64,000 bases of DNA, taken from contig NC_057790.1 of NCBI RefSeq assembly GCF_014905175.1, forward strand, positions 18,688,469-18,752,468, in the 5' to 3' direction. The stretch's first letter is position 1; every line of letters begins with the position of its first letter. The notes under the pieces were generated by a model. The model did no database searches, was not told the DNA's origin, and saw only the letters and a list, made by a program, of their open reading frames with translations. Source of the DNA: Aphidius gifuensis. Taxonomy: Eukaryota > Arthropoda > Insecta > Hymenoptera > Braconidae. The translations under genes and the position numbers were made by a program. Shown here piece by piece: positions 10,465-22,757 of this stretch.

Positions 10465-13400
10465 TTACATTTCACGAAGTTGTTGTCTTACCCATTTTTG
10501 CATTTTAGCTTCATCTAAAAACAGAAAAATTATTATTATTATCATCTTGTTTTGGGATGTTAATATTATCTTAAATTTAATTATAATATAAATAAAATTT
10601 ACCATATATTTTTTCTTCCATTATTTTATGATGCATGTCTTTGCAAGTTTTTGTAAATGATTCTTTATCTGGTATTCTTTTTGATGGATAAAATTTCATA
10701 AGATAATTTTTTAAAACAGCTGCTGTTTCAAATTTTAATGTTTTTTCACTACTTCTTGATATTTTTTTAACTTGAAAACCTTTATCATTTTTATCTAATA
10801 TTTTATCATTTTTTTGAGTATCAATTTTTATTTTTTTATTATTATCATTACAATTATTTGTATCACCTGAACGTTTACGATTTTCATGTTTTTTATTTTG
10901 TATTAAATCTTTTTTTGTGTCTATATTTTTTTCAATGTCAATATTTTTATTACCATTAATTAATTCATCAGTATTATTAGCTTTATTATTTTCTCTACTT
11001 GAATCATTTAAATCAATTTTTTTAACTAAATATTTAAACATTGAACCTTTTTCTTTTAAATCAGTATTTTTTAATTTTAATTTACCTTTATTATCACAAT
11101 TTTTTTTATCTTCATTTGGTGGTTTTTTTATTTTTGTATTTTCAATTATTGATGATGATTTATTATTATCTGTATTTATAGAATTTTTATTAATTTCTTT
11201 AGCTGTTCGAAAGCCAATATTTAATGATTCTTCATCTTTAGAATTTTCTTTTATAGAATTTTTATTTATTTCTTTAGCTGTTCGAAAGCCAATATTTAAT
11301 GATTCTTCATCTTTAGAATTTTCTTTTATTTTTGATATTAATTCTGAAGAACTTATAAATCCTCCAAATTCATAATATGTATTTGGGTCTTTTATTTTTG
11401 TTTTTAATTCAGAAGAACTAACAAAATTATTATCATTAGTACTTGGAATATCTTTAGATTTTAATAATAATTCTGATGAACTAATAAAACCTTCACATTT
11501 AAAATTACCATTAGTACTTGATGTATCTTTTGACTTTGATATTAATTCTGTTGAATTAGTAAATCCTTCGTAATGTGAATCAATAATTTCATCATCATTA
11601 TCATCATTATTATCATCATCTTTGTTATCATTAACCGATGGTTCTCTAAAATCATTGAAAGATTCATAAATACAACGACTAGCTGTTGATTTTCTGACTG
11701 AACTAACTAATTGATTTAAATCAAGTTTGTACTTATTTGATAATTTTGTTTTACAAAGTACTCCATATTCCATAACACATGCAATTTCATGAATATCATT
11801 TTCTTCAATACGTTCTGATAATTCATCATGAAAAAATTTATAATTATCCATTAATGCTTCTTTAAGCTGAGCTAAACAATGCTCACGTACTTTAACAGTT
11901 AAACCTTTGACTTTAACATCAGTACTTTCAGCAGCATATACTTGTGCTTTTTTAGCATCATCAATATTTGTTTTATGTATTTTTTTAAGACTAGAATTAT
12001 CACTACCACGTCTTAATGCAAATTGTTTTTGTATTAAATCTTCCATTTCTTTTTTATCTTGTGCACGTATTTCTTCTATTGATGGACCAAAACCACCACC
12101 ACTTGTTTCATCATCATAATTATCAAACTTTGACAATGATATACCATCAAGTGGTGATATTTTTGTTGATTTATTTGGACGTGTTTGATGTACTTCAAAT
12201 TCACTAATACGTTTTTTAATTGAATTTAAATCTTTACAAACATCACAACGATCTTTACAATTTGGTGGATTATCACCAAAATATTTTGAAAATTCACCAT
12301 GACGACATTTTGTCTCAAGACAAAAATTAACCATTTTTTCAAAATTTTTATATTTTAATTTTGCTATTTCTGCTGGTTGATTTGGATCAAGTTCTTTGGT
12401 TAAAAATGATATTGCTCGAAATTCTTCAGAGCTAAAATAAATACGACAAAAACCAGGTTTCCCATCACGTCCTGATCTACCAGATTCTTGATAATACGCA
12501 GCAATACTTTGGGGAACTGTCCAATGTGCCACAAATCTAAAAAATAAATTTTTCAAAACAAGTTACTTATCAATTATTCATTTATCCAAATAATTTTACT
12601 TATTTTCAAGTTTTATTTACCTGATTGGACCAAGATCTACCCCCATTCCAAAACTATAATATAAAAAAAAACAAAAACAAACTAATTAGAATAAAAATAA
12701 ATAAGCAGCTTTTTTTCATTTATATTTATAAGTGTGATCTCAATTTTAAAAATCACGTGGTAAATGACATTTATCGAACCTAACTGTTGCAGCGATAACT
12801 GGCGTTGTTCCAGATGTCCATTGATCTTGAACGCTAATACGTTCAGAAGCTTTAAGACCTAAGTATAAAAAACAAATAATAAATTACTCTATTAACTATT
12901 CAATTCATTAATCATTTACACGTTTTGTTTTATTTATCAAAAAAATAAAATAAATAACTTACCAGAATGATAAGCAAGTGTTGGTATTCCAGCATCAGTC
13001 AATTGTTGAGCTAAAAATTCAGTTGTTTCTTTTTTACGACAATAAATTATTCCACAATTATTTTTAGTATCTGTTGATGATAAAGACTCAAGAATAAAAT
13101 TTTTAAGATGTTCCAGGGGTTTTGCTATTGAATCAACAAACCAAACATCGTAAAATAAATTATCACGAAATACTGGTGATGAAAATATTTGAGGTTTTTC
13201 CATTCGAAGAGATTTAAAAATATCCTGAACAACCTAATGACAATAATTAAAAATTGGTAATTATTATTAGTGAATTTTTGATTATATTAATTTTTTTAAT
13301 AATACCTCTTTAGCAGCAGTGGCTGTTAGAGCAACAACTGGTACACCAGGTATGACAGTTCTTAACTCACCAAGTTTTCTATAACTTGGTCTAAAATCAT

Positions 13401-14130
13401 GACCCCATTGACTTAAACAATGAGCTTCATCAATGACAATATATGATATTGTCTTAAGTTTATTCATTTTTCTTAAAACTTCCTGTAAATATATATTATT
13501 AAATTAATAAATAAATTTTATATATAATAATATTAATTAAATACTCACATGAAAATGATTCTGAGCACACATTTCTGGTGTAACATATATCAACTTGGTC
13601 GTTGGTTTTTTACTAGTAATATCATTAATAATTTCTGTCTTTTGTCCAACTGATGTTTTTCCATTTAATGTATGTGCTTTTATTTTTTTAGAGTTTAAAT
13701 AATCAACTTGATTCTAGAGACAAAATAAAAAATATCATTACAGTCATGTGTTTTTTATAAACAAAATACGACAAGTGTTTGAATTGTTATAAGAAAAAAC
13801 AAACAAACCTTGACAAGTGCCAATAGTGGTGAAATAACAAGGGCAACTGCATTTTCCTTAAGCACTGCTGGAAATTGAAAACATAATGATTTGCCACCTC
13901 CAGTTGGCATACAAACGTAGACATCATTTTTCCCTGTAACAATTTAAAAGCTGTTATAAATATTGATCATGAAATAAATTTTAAAGGTTATGTATTGTTT
14001 TTTTTTCTTTTGTATTTTTTTGGAGTATATTTAATTAATTACCTGCATATATTGCATCAATAGCTTTAGCCTGAATGTCATTCTTAAAATCATCAAATCC
14101 AAATGTTTTTTTCAATGCTGTCTTAAGCAT
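10465..14130 (-). CDS. RecQ5: RecQ5-type ATP-dependent DNA helicase, 973 aa
   Basis: 3'-5' DNA helicase of genome maintenance. Coding exons are 14130-14043, 13933-13809, 13713-13549, 13482-13306, 13233-12963, 12858-12780, 12653-12621, 12536-10603 and 10514-10465, totalling 2,922 nt (974 codons with stop). Visible motifs are Walker A PTGGGKS (about residues 38-44), DEAH with HCLSQWGHDFR (about 143), GIIYCRKKETTE, and motif VI QESGRSGRDG. The RecQ zinc site has four Cys (KCRH..NCKDRCDVC). Human RECQL5 is 991 aa, so length fits. About residues 450-820 are low-complexity and carry repeated GFxSS/GFxTA units. The C-terminus, from about residue 910, is a helical domain that may correspond to the SRI-like RNA polymerase II-binding module. 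Subtype is inferred from the long tail and lack of a BLM/WRN-type N-terminus. Confidence 0.95.
11177..11326 (-). repeat. 75-bp in-frame tandem duplication inside RecQ5
   Basis: Two near-identical 75 bp copies (11177-11251 and 11252-11326) encode a 25-residue unit containing GFRTAKEINKNS. They sit next to older divergent copies with GFISSSEL-type cores. Confidence 0.95.
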
Positions 14131-16364
14131 GATGTTTATCAAAATATTTGTTATTCAAGACAAGTGAAAAGGACTAACACACAAGGCACTCGTTTTATAA
14201 CAACATTTGTAATTAATGATTTTATAATTGTCTTCATAAATGCGCAATATATTAAACAACAAAATAACTTGGTAAAAACTATTTGTTATTAAGTTATTAA
14301 CAAAGATAAAAATGCAAACAAACTTATGCGAAAAAAAATAATTCACATTGATATTCAATACATACACACATGAATATTAATCCTCACTACTACAACTACA
14401 CAAGTTTACTTTTTTTTTTCTTTGATAGAGGGTGCTGTTTGTACATCCGGAATTTTTTTTAAATTCAAATTTGACGGAATTCTTTAATAAATATAAATGT
14501 AATATTTTGTTAATGTTTTATTTCAATTGTTACAATATTTTTTTATAATGTATATTTAAATTGTATTTTATTTTACACAATTCATTTGTATATTTAATTT
14601 ATTTTTAATTATTTAAATTTACATGCAAAGTAAATTTGAATATTATTAAAATATTCAAAGCCATTAAAATCAGAGAATGATAGAAACAATTTACATATAA
14701 TTGAAATTTAAATTAATTTTGTAGGCTTGTATGTTTGATTAAATGTTTCTAATTTTATTTGCCATTTTAAAGTAAAGCCAATGATAATCTTCAAGATAAA
14801 TATCACAAACTACTATTTAACTATTTTAACTATTTTTTCAAATGATTTGTTTGATAGTTTAAACAAAAGTATTGTGCAGTAATTTAATATAGCAATTATA
14901 TTGTACTTAAAAAATAATTGTTAATAAATTAAATACATATGATAAATTTATCCACTTAATATATTCTAAATATATTTACTATAATTATAACTATTATTAA
15001 ATGATTAGTTTTATATTATTTTAATCTTATACATTGATAATATTATTAATTTGAATTTCGATTGCCAAAATTATCTTATCACTATTTTATATCTCAAAAA
15101 AGAAAAACAAAAATCATTAATTGAATTTATTAGATCTAATATATACAAACACAAGATGACTGATTGCTAATATTAATTATTAATAATAATATTGTTTCAT
15201 TTTAGTACAGTCAATTTAGTACAGTCAATAATCAATGACAATGATAAATCACAAATAAAATCAGAAATAAAAAATGAAAGCATGTATTAACTCGTTAATG
15301 ATAATTATTATTGACAATTATTTTTTTCTTTATTATATTTACACCAATCATGATTTTTTTTTCTTCATCCAATTCAATATTAATTTTTAATTATTTAAAC
15401 TGGCAAATATGACAAGGATAATACTTGACATTGGAAGATAATTTTTTTGAGTTATATTCGCAATGAAAGTAATAATAATAATATAAATTTTTATGCGAAT
15501 TCGGAATGCAAAAGTATATGAATAAAATTTTGAAAAAGTTAATTATTGCAGTGATAATATTGGCAGTGTTTTTTTTCAATTTTCGAATAACGAAAAATTA
15601 ACATGATGTATAAATATCAAAATGAAAAAAATAATTCAAAAAAATTTCGATCAATTAATCTACGATAAATTTTATAAAACTCACTCAAAAAACATATTTA
15701 CTTTTATTGAATCTTTTCGTTACGTTTTTTTTTTCAATTATATCGATAGATTTTTTTATTTTTATTTTTATATTTTATATCAACCACTACACTTATTCAA
15801 ATTATATTTTTCACCACCATTCACAATACTTTTAAATGCTAGAGAGTACATTTTATATTTTATGAATATTTATTTATTCATCATACGTTATATTTATGTT
15901 TATTATTTTACGTATGTTTGCATCACTATCACGTAAATGTAAATGAATTTTATATTCAAATTTGAATACTTTTATTATTATTATTATTTAATAAAGCCTT
16001 ATTAATTCATAGGCATCACGATAAACACATATTTACAAAGTCAAATGATTAAGAAAATTATAATTTCGCGTTTTTCTTTTTTTTTTTTAGTTTCATTTTC
16101 ATCTCAAAATAATGACAACGTCCAAAAATTTACACTGTTTTAATTTATTTTTATCAATTTTTTTTTTTTATTTCTTTCTGTCTGGTAGAAAAAAAAGAAC
16201 ATTAATCTAAATCGAGTGCTTATTGGTCTATTAATGCACTGATAATTTATTTTTAATTTAATAATTTTTATATTTTGTTATCCAGTAACCGATATTGTGC
16301 AAAATATTTTTTTTTTTAAATGATTGATTCTTTAAATCTCACATTTTGTTTGGCACCACAAAAT
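14131..16364. other. Intergenic: RecQ5 upstream region and UBE4B 3' flank
   Basis: About 2.2 kb of AT-rich sequence. The RecQ5 promoter should lie within 14131-14470, where a less AT-rich patch (GATAGAGGGTGCTG, near 14424) occurs. An ORF at 15622-15936 encodes Phe/Tyr/Ile-rich low-complexity sequence and is not credible. Nothing else recognised. Confidence 0.5.
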
Positions 16365-19300
16365 TTACAAATTAGCAGACTTTTTTTTCTCCTGTTTCCA
16401 TGCTGATATTTTTTCTTTAAGATCAATAGCTGTAATAATAATAATAAAAAAATTAATAATATAAAATTGAAAATATAATCAAGTAAATAAAATAGTTATA
16501 TAGTATTTAAATAAATATAAAATTACCAGGTGTTAGCATGTCTTCACTGAGTGGTTGACGACTAAATGGATCTGTTGAGCTATTTAATAAATGTCTTATA
16601 ATAATTGCTTTATCCATGATAATACCAGATGGTAATTTAACTGGATCTTCCATTAATGTATCCATAAGTGGATCACGAAATTCTTCAGGTGCATCACTGT
16701 AATCTTCATCACGTGCACGATTATCACGTGCAATAACAGCAGCACGTTCAGCAAGTACACGAAATCTAGCAATTTCAGTTGGTGTTTTAATTGCTGATCT
16801 ATCTAAACGATTTGATGCATCATCAAATAATTCTTTACAAAATGATCTTTCATCACTTGCTAAAGCAGCAGCAAAACTATCACAATCTAGATGTAAATAA
16901 ATATCAACAAGTTGTCCAAGTAATGTTCTTGGTTCCCATCCATATTTTTGTGGTTTTCTAACTTTTAAATTTTTACATTTAGGTCCACATAATTGTTGTA
17001 AATTAAAATTTAACATAGCACTTAATCTACCAACAAGTTCTGGTCTTAAAAATGGTTCTTTAATATCAACAGTTAAATAATGAAACATTGATACTGTTTC
17101 TTTGGCAAGTGTTAAATATGATCTTGCTTGTCTTTCATCAGCAGATAATTGTCTTGATCTTGATTGTTGTTGTTCTTGTGGTAATTTACTCCATGCTGTT
17201 TGATCAGACATTAATTCTTGTACTTCATGAATTCTTTTTAATGATTCTAAACTTTCATCTAATAAAAATGTTGTATCATTCATCAACATATTAACAAATT
17301 TAACAAATTGTTTACCATTATTTGATTCATTAACAATTGATGCACGATGTACTGGACTATCCCACATTGATTTTAATATTAAACTAATATGATAACGTAT
17401 TGAAAATTTATCATAAAATTCAGAGCTTGATCCAGTTGTTTCAATATCAGTATAAAATTTCATTAAATATGATGCCAAATATGTTTTTGATATTGGATGT
17501 GACATAACTTGATCATGTAATGATTCAGTTCTACCTTGTACACTTGGATTAATAACAAATAATACTTCAATTATTTTAGCAATTAAATATGGATTTCTCA
17601 TACAATGTGGTGTACATATTACAACAAGTAACCATGTTATTAATGAATTTTCCATATTATTAGCAACAATTGTTGGACTATATTGTAATGCAAATAATAA
17701 AAATTCAGCAATATCTTCAACATACCATTCTGGTAATGCTGTAAATTTAATTGGTATTTGACGTGATAATGGAAGTTCTGGTAATACACTACCAGGTTTA
17801 ACATCAGTTAATAAACCCAATAATACATCAGCAACTGTTGAATAAAAATGTAATGAACGTCGTAATAATACTGGATCAAGTAAACCAGCATCAGCACATG
17901 ATTTTGATTTACCTAATCTTTTTAATTGTTGTTTCCATCTACGAATTAATTCTTTATTATGTAATGCAAATGCTGTATCTTTCCATTGTGATTCAGTTGA
18001 TTGTAATTCATCTAACATTTTTTGTAATTCTCTTAATGCACGTAATTTTTTTTGATATTTTTGTAATGCTGGCATTAATGCAATATGATGACAATGTAAT
18101 GTTATAAACCAACATTTTGTTGAAAATTTTGCATCTGGCCATTCTTTACCATGTTCATTTATTAATTTATCTAACCAATCATTTGCTTCTTGTGATGTTA
18201 ATTTTAATCTTGTTTCATTTTTAATATCAACAAAACATGATGGATTAAATGGATACAATGTATCAATTGTATCTAATTTAATTTTAACACTTAACATTTG
18301 TAATATTGATAATAAATTTAACATAAAACCATCACCAGCTAAATTTGAATCATCTGTTTGTATTTGTGCACGTTTTTCATTATAACGTACTATTTTTGAT
18401 AAATATGATAATGTTGTTTCTCTACATGAACTTGTTGTTAATATTGAATGTATAATACGATGTACTGATGTTCTTGTATTATCAAGTTCTTGTTGTATTG
18501 TTAAATTTATTGATTTATCCTCACTTGGATTACCAGTAAAAAATTTATCAGCAACTTTTGGTGAATCTTCAGCAAATATTGATACAGATAAAAATGGACC
18601 AAGATATGATGTTTTAGCAATTTCACGTCCATTTGCTGTTGTCATAAGTACTGGTTGAAATTGTATTTGTTGAGTTATTAATTTACATATTGGACGTATA
18701 TTACCAGTTGTACCAATACGTATATCAATTAATTCTTCAAGTGCTTCTGTTGGACGTCTATGTGTATTACCAACTAAACTTGATTGTTGCATTGATAAAT
18801 AAATACCTTGTAATAATGGTATAAATATACTATTAAATATCAATGTATTTGTATGAATTTTAGTAACAAGCTCATGAAGATAACCACGTGGTAATGTTTG
18901 ACATAATAATGGATTAAGTAATGGACTTAATTTTTTATCAATATTATTATTATTACTATTATTATTATCATTGTCTGGTATACCAATTATATTTTGTAAT
19001 ACAAGACTTGAATATTGTACAATTTGTGATCTTAAATTTGCCAATACATCTGATATTGGTGGTACATTTGAACGTTTTGGATGATTACTTTCTTCAATTG
19101 ATACACGTTTAAAACAATCAAATAAATATAATAAACTTTTTGGTGGTGTTAATTTTTCACCAGGTGGTAATGGTAATATTGGTAATATATTTGTTGTATG
19201 ACTATCTGATTGTGTACACATTATTTCTGTATCACTATTTGGACTATCATCACAATCTGATAATTGTTCACTTGATATTTCTGATATTGGATCTTCATTT

Positions 19301-20491
19301 TTATTATATATTGACATCATTTCCATTAATCCTTGACTAATAATATCAGTATAATCAATTGTTTTATTTTCATTATATATTGATGATAATTGTGGAAGAT
19401 TAACTGTACCAGCAATTGATTCTTTCCAACAAATACGTAATACACGTACAATTGTTGATGTTATATGATCTTGTAATATTTCATTAGTAGAACTTGTTCT
19501 TGATCTTTGTGATTCATTTTTTTTATCAATTTCTTCAACTTCCATATTTTCAATACCTGAATCAACATCAATTCCTGAATTATTAAATTGTTTTTCTATA
19601 CTTTCATCAGTTTCCATTGCTGCTTCATATATTTTATCAGCTGAATCAATTTTATTTAATGAAACTGCTGGTATTGGTGAAGATGTAACAATGCTTGATG
19701 CAGTTGTTGAGGGTCCAGGTGTTGGAGGTGAATTTTGAGGTTGGAGATTAATTCCATTTGGACTTGTTGGCACAGGTGGACTATTTGTCTCTGATCCAGC
19801 TAACCCAGCTAATCTAGCCAATCGTCGTCTACGAATCTAAAAATCATTAAAATTATTTAACATCTTTTTAAAATCATCAGCATCAAATTAAACCTAACCA
19901 AAGCATCAATATATCAATGATAAGCTAAATTTAAATTCAACAAAAAAAAAACGTGTCAACAAAGGCAACAAAGACACCAACATCCATTTTCTTTTTTTTT
20001 TTTGTTGAAATTTATTTTTATATTATTATAAAAATAAACATGTTAAAAAAAAAAAAAATAAAATATAAAAGGGTCAATGCTTTATTGGCTCAACAAAAAT
20101 ATATTCAATTTAACTGACTCATTTTAATAAAGAACAAAGAAATTTTTTTTGTTGATATCTATCGCAAGCGTGTGTGTGTGTGTGTGTGTAGTTCATGTTT
20201 TTCTTTTTTTTTTTTAATTTTAGTTGATCTCTTTTTTTTTTTTATTTGGTTATGTAATTTTTTATATGACAAATAATTTTTGATAAAGGATGAATTGAAT
20301 TTAATATCATGATTCGCAAAATATGATAATGATGATGATGATAAAGAAAAAAAAAAAAGAGAAACGATGTGTTGGCAGCATCATTGACTATTTGTTTCAC
20401 CTGGACGACGAACAGAGGAGTGGCGAGGCAAGGGGGTAATAAACTTGGAAAAATGTGGAAAACTTACCTCTTCTTGAGTTAATTCACTCAT
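16365..20491 (-). CDS. Ube4b: Ubiquitin conjugation factor E4 B (U-box E3/E4 ligase), 1132 aa
   Basis: Ufd2-family U-box ligase that elongates ubiquitin chains on substrates, typically with p97/VCP. Exons are 20491-20468 (MSELTQEE), 19836-16527 (one 3.3 kb exon) and 16429-16365, totalling 3,399 nt or 1,133 codons. The N-terminus reads through the splice to EEIRRRRLARLAG, matching the vertebrate UBE4B start. The middle (about residues 350-1040) is the helical Ufd2 core. The C-terminal U-box (about residues 1050-1125) has DPLMDTLMEDPVKLPSG and STDPFSRQPL, with no zinc ligands, as expected. Acidic and Ser-rich linkers (about residues 20-230) are poorly conserved. The gene sits head to head with the NIPA gene, with a MITE between them. 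Confidence 0.96.
20174..20189. repeat. (TG)n microsatellite
   Basis: Short run of GT dinucleotides in the first intron of the UBE4B gene. Confidence 0.9.
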
Positions 20492-21442
20492 TTTTAATGA
20501 TGATTTTAATATTGGAGTATTTATTTGACACTTTGTTATATATTTAATTATCAATTTACTTGAAAATTATTTATTTTTTGTTATTTTTTTATTGTCTCTT
20601 TCTCTCAATTTGTCTTTATACACTACATGAACAATATGAACATATATGAACACGATGTTGATCTTCAATACAGAGAAGCTGATGTGCAACTGGCGATATG
20701 TCAGTGAAAATACAAAGTCACTCTACATCTGTTTTGCATTATACATATATTTTTTTTTTTTTTGGGTGTTACTCAAGCAGAGTTGGGCATGTACTAAAAT
20801 GTAAATGTCATTAAGGTAGGTAAGTTACTAGTTTACTACTCAAGTAGTTCAATTTATGTCCGCCTAAGCGTTGATAGTTAAAAATTAATTTAACAAATGT
20901 TAATTAATTAAGATTAATTTAATAATATACAAAAGTACACATTCGTTTACTCATTAACTGGATATTTCTTGTTCTTTTTTTAACCATAGTAATAGGGCCG
21001 GTTTTTTCGTCCAACATTACAGTTAACTAAGGTTTAAACTCTAGTTAACTAACTAAGGATTTGGTTACCGACTGCGTTTTTTACATGCTTTAGTATTGAA
21101 AATATCAATCGATAAGTAGTTAATCCTTAGTTAGTTAAAGTTAGTTAATGCTCAGTTAACTGTAATGTTGGACGAAAAAACCGGCCCATAGACTCACAAC
21201 AATAAATATTTTATTTATTAATATTGGAAATGAAATACAGTGTAATATTTTGAAAGAGGCTTTATTTATTTTACCCATGCCTGATTACAACCATGCCCCC
21301 TACACCCCCCGCCACACCAAAACATTCAATGTGACTCAAATTAAAAAACAATAATAAAAAAATAACAATTCATTGTAAATATTTTTTTACATGAAATTGT
21401 TGATATTTTAAATACACTTGGATGTTAATAAACAATTGTTAA
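20492..21442. promoter_or_regulatory. Shared upstream region of Ube4b (-) and NIPA (+)
   Basis: The two genes are divergently oriented with 951 bp between start codons. The region contains the MITE. No clear core-promoter elements were identified by eye. Confidence 0.4.
20995..21187. mobile_element. MITE-like inverted-repeat element, ~193 bp
   Basis: The termini GGGCCGGTTTTTTCGTCCAA (left) and its exact reverse complement (right) continue as near-perfect inverted repeats through CATTACAGTTAACT into TTAGTTAACTAA-rich arms. The flanks read ATA on both sides, a possible 3-bp target duplication. It has no coding capacity. GGGCC-type termini with a short target site recall PIF/Harbinger-derived MITEs, but the superfamily is not proven. 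Confidence 0.85.
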
Positions 21443-22757
21443 ATGGAAGATTTTAAAGCTACAGAATTTTATTCGGGTCTTGGACTTGCCATTATCTCCA
21501 ATATATTCATTGGTTAGAAAAAGATTGTTTATTATTATCATTTTGACATTTAATTCTTTAATAATTATTGTAATTTTTTATTTTTCAAGGTGCAAGTTTT
21601 ATTATTAAAAAAAAAGCATTAATTAATCTTCAAAAAAATGGTTTACGTGCTGGAGCTGGAGGGCATGGATACTTGAAAGATTGCATGTGGTGGGCTGGAT
21701 TTTTATCAAGTATGATTCATAACATTTAATTAAACAAATTATATAAAATAATAGAATGATTATATAATTATTTATTAATTTTATTCAGTGGGTATTGGTG
21801 AAGCTGCTAATTTTATTGCTTATGCATTGGCACCAGCTTCAATTGTAACACCTCTTGGTGCCTTGAGCATTGTTGTATCTGCTGTGTTGTCATCAAAATA
21901 TCTCAATGAAAAGCTCAACTTACTTGGCAAGGTATAATATTAAAAATAATAATTATTAAAAATTGATTGATAATACTAACAAAGAATAAATGAGATTAAT
22001 AAAAAATGTTATTTTATAGATGGGTTGTTTTTTATGTATTATTGGATCAACAATGTTTATTTTACATGCACCAAAAATAGAACAACATGATACATTTGAT
22101 GAATTAATAGCTAGAGTATTTAATGGTGGTTTTATATTTTATACAATGATAATATTATCAATTTGTTTATTTATTGTATTTTATTTTGGACCAGTTTATG
22201 GCAAAGAAAATGTCATTGTATATGTATTTTTATGTTCAATTATTGGTTCACTAACTGTCATGTGTTGTAAAGCACTTGGTTTAGCATTGAGAGAAATGAT
22301 TTATGATGGAAAAAATCATATGGAAAATTTTACAATATGGATATTATTATTTTCTACAATAACTTTTATCATGATACAAATGAATTATTTAAACAAAGCA
22401 TTAGATTTATTTAATACTGGTATTGTAACACCAATATATTATGTTTTTTTTACAACATCTGTTATCATTGCATCTACAATATTATTCCAAGAATGGAAAA
22501 CAATGATTTTTCAAGATATATTAGGTACAATATGTAGTTTTTTAATTGTTATAACAGCAATATTTATGCTCAATGCATTTAAAGATATTGATATATCTTA
22601 CAATGATTTAAAATCATTGTCATTACCTAAAAGAGATAATAGACGTTCAAATAATAATTGTGTAAGAAGAGATTACTTGGGTGAAGAAGATAAATTATTT
22701 GTTACTGTTGATGAACAACAAGATTATAGTTCATCTAATAATGTTAGAAATACATGA
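21443..22757 (+). CDS. NIPA-family magnesium transporter, 356 aa
   Basis: Multi-pass membrane Mg2+ transporter of the NIPA1/NIPA2 (spichthyin) family. Exons are 21443-21512, 21590-21709, 21789-21931 and 22020-22757, totalling 1,071 nt or 357 codons with stop. The N-terminus has YSGLGLAIISNIFIGASFI followed by KKKAL. Next comes the family segment GYLKDCMWWAGF and the NFIAYALAPASIVTPLGAL motif. About nine hydrophobic segments follow and end near residue 315. A short hydrophilic tail rich in Ser, Asn and Arg follows. Residue order and length match animal NIPA proteins. Localisation to endosomes or plasma membrane is known for the family, not visible here. Confidence 0.95.

Noticed and set aside
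10917..11375. 152-codon plus-strand ORF opposite RecQ5
   Set aside because: Antisense shadow of the RecQ5 low-complexity tail.
15622..15936. 104-codon plus-strand ORF
   Set aside because: Phe/Tyr/Ile-rich low-complexity translation of AT-rich DNA, with no domain and no splice context.
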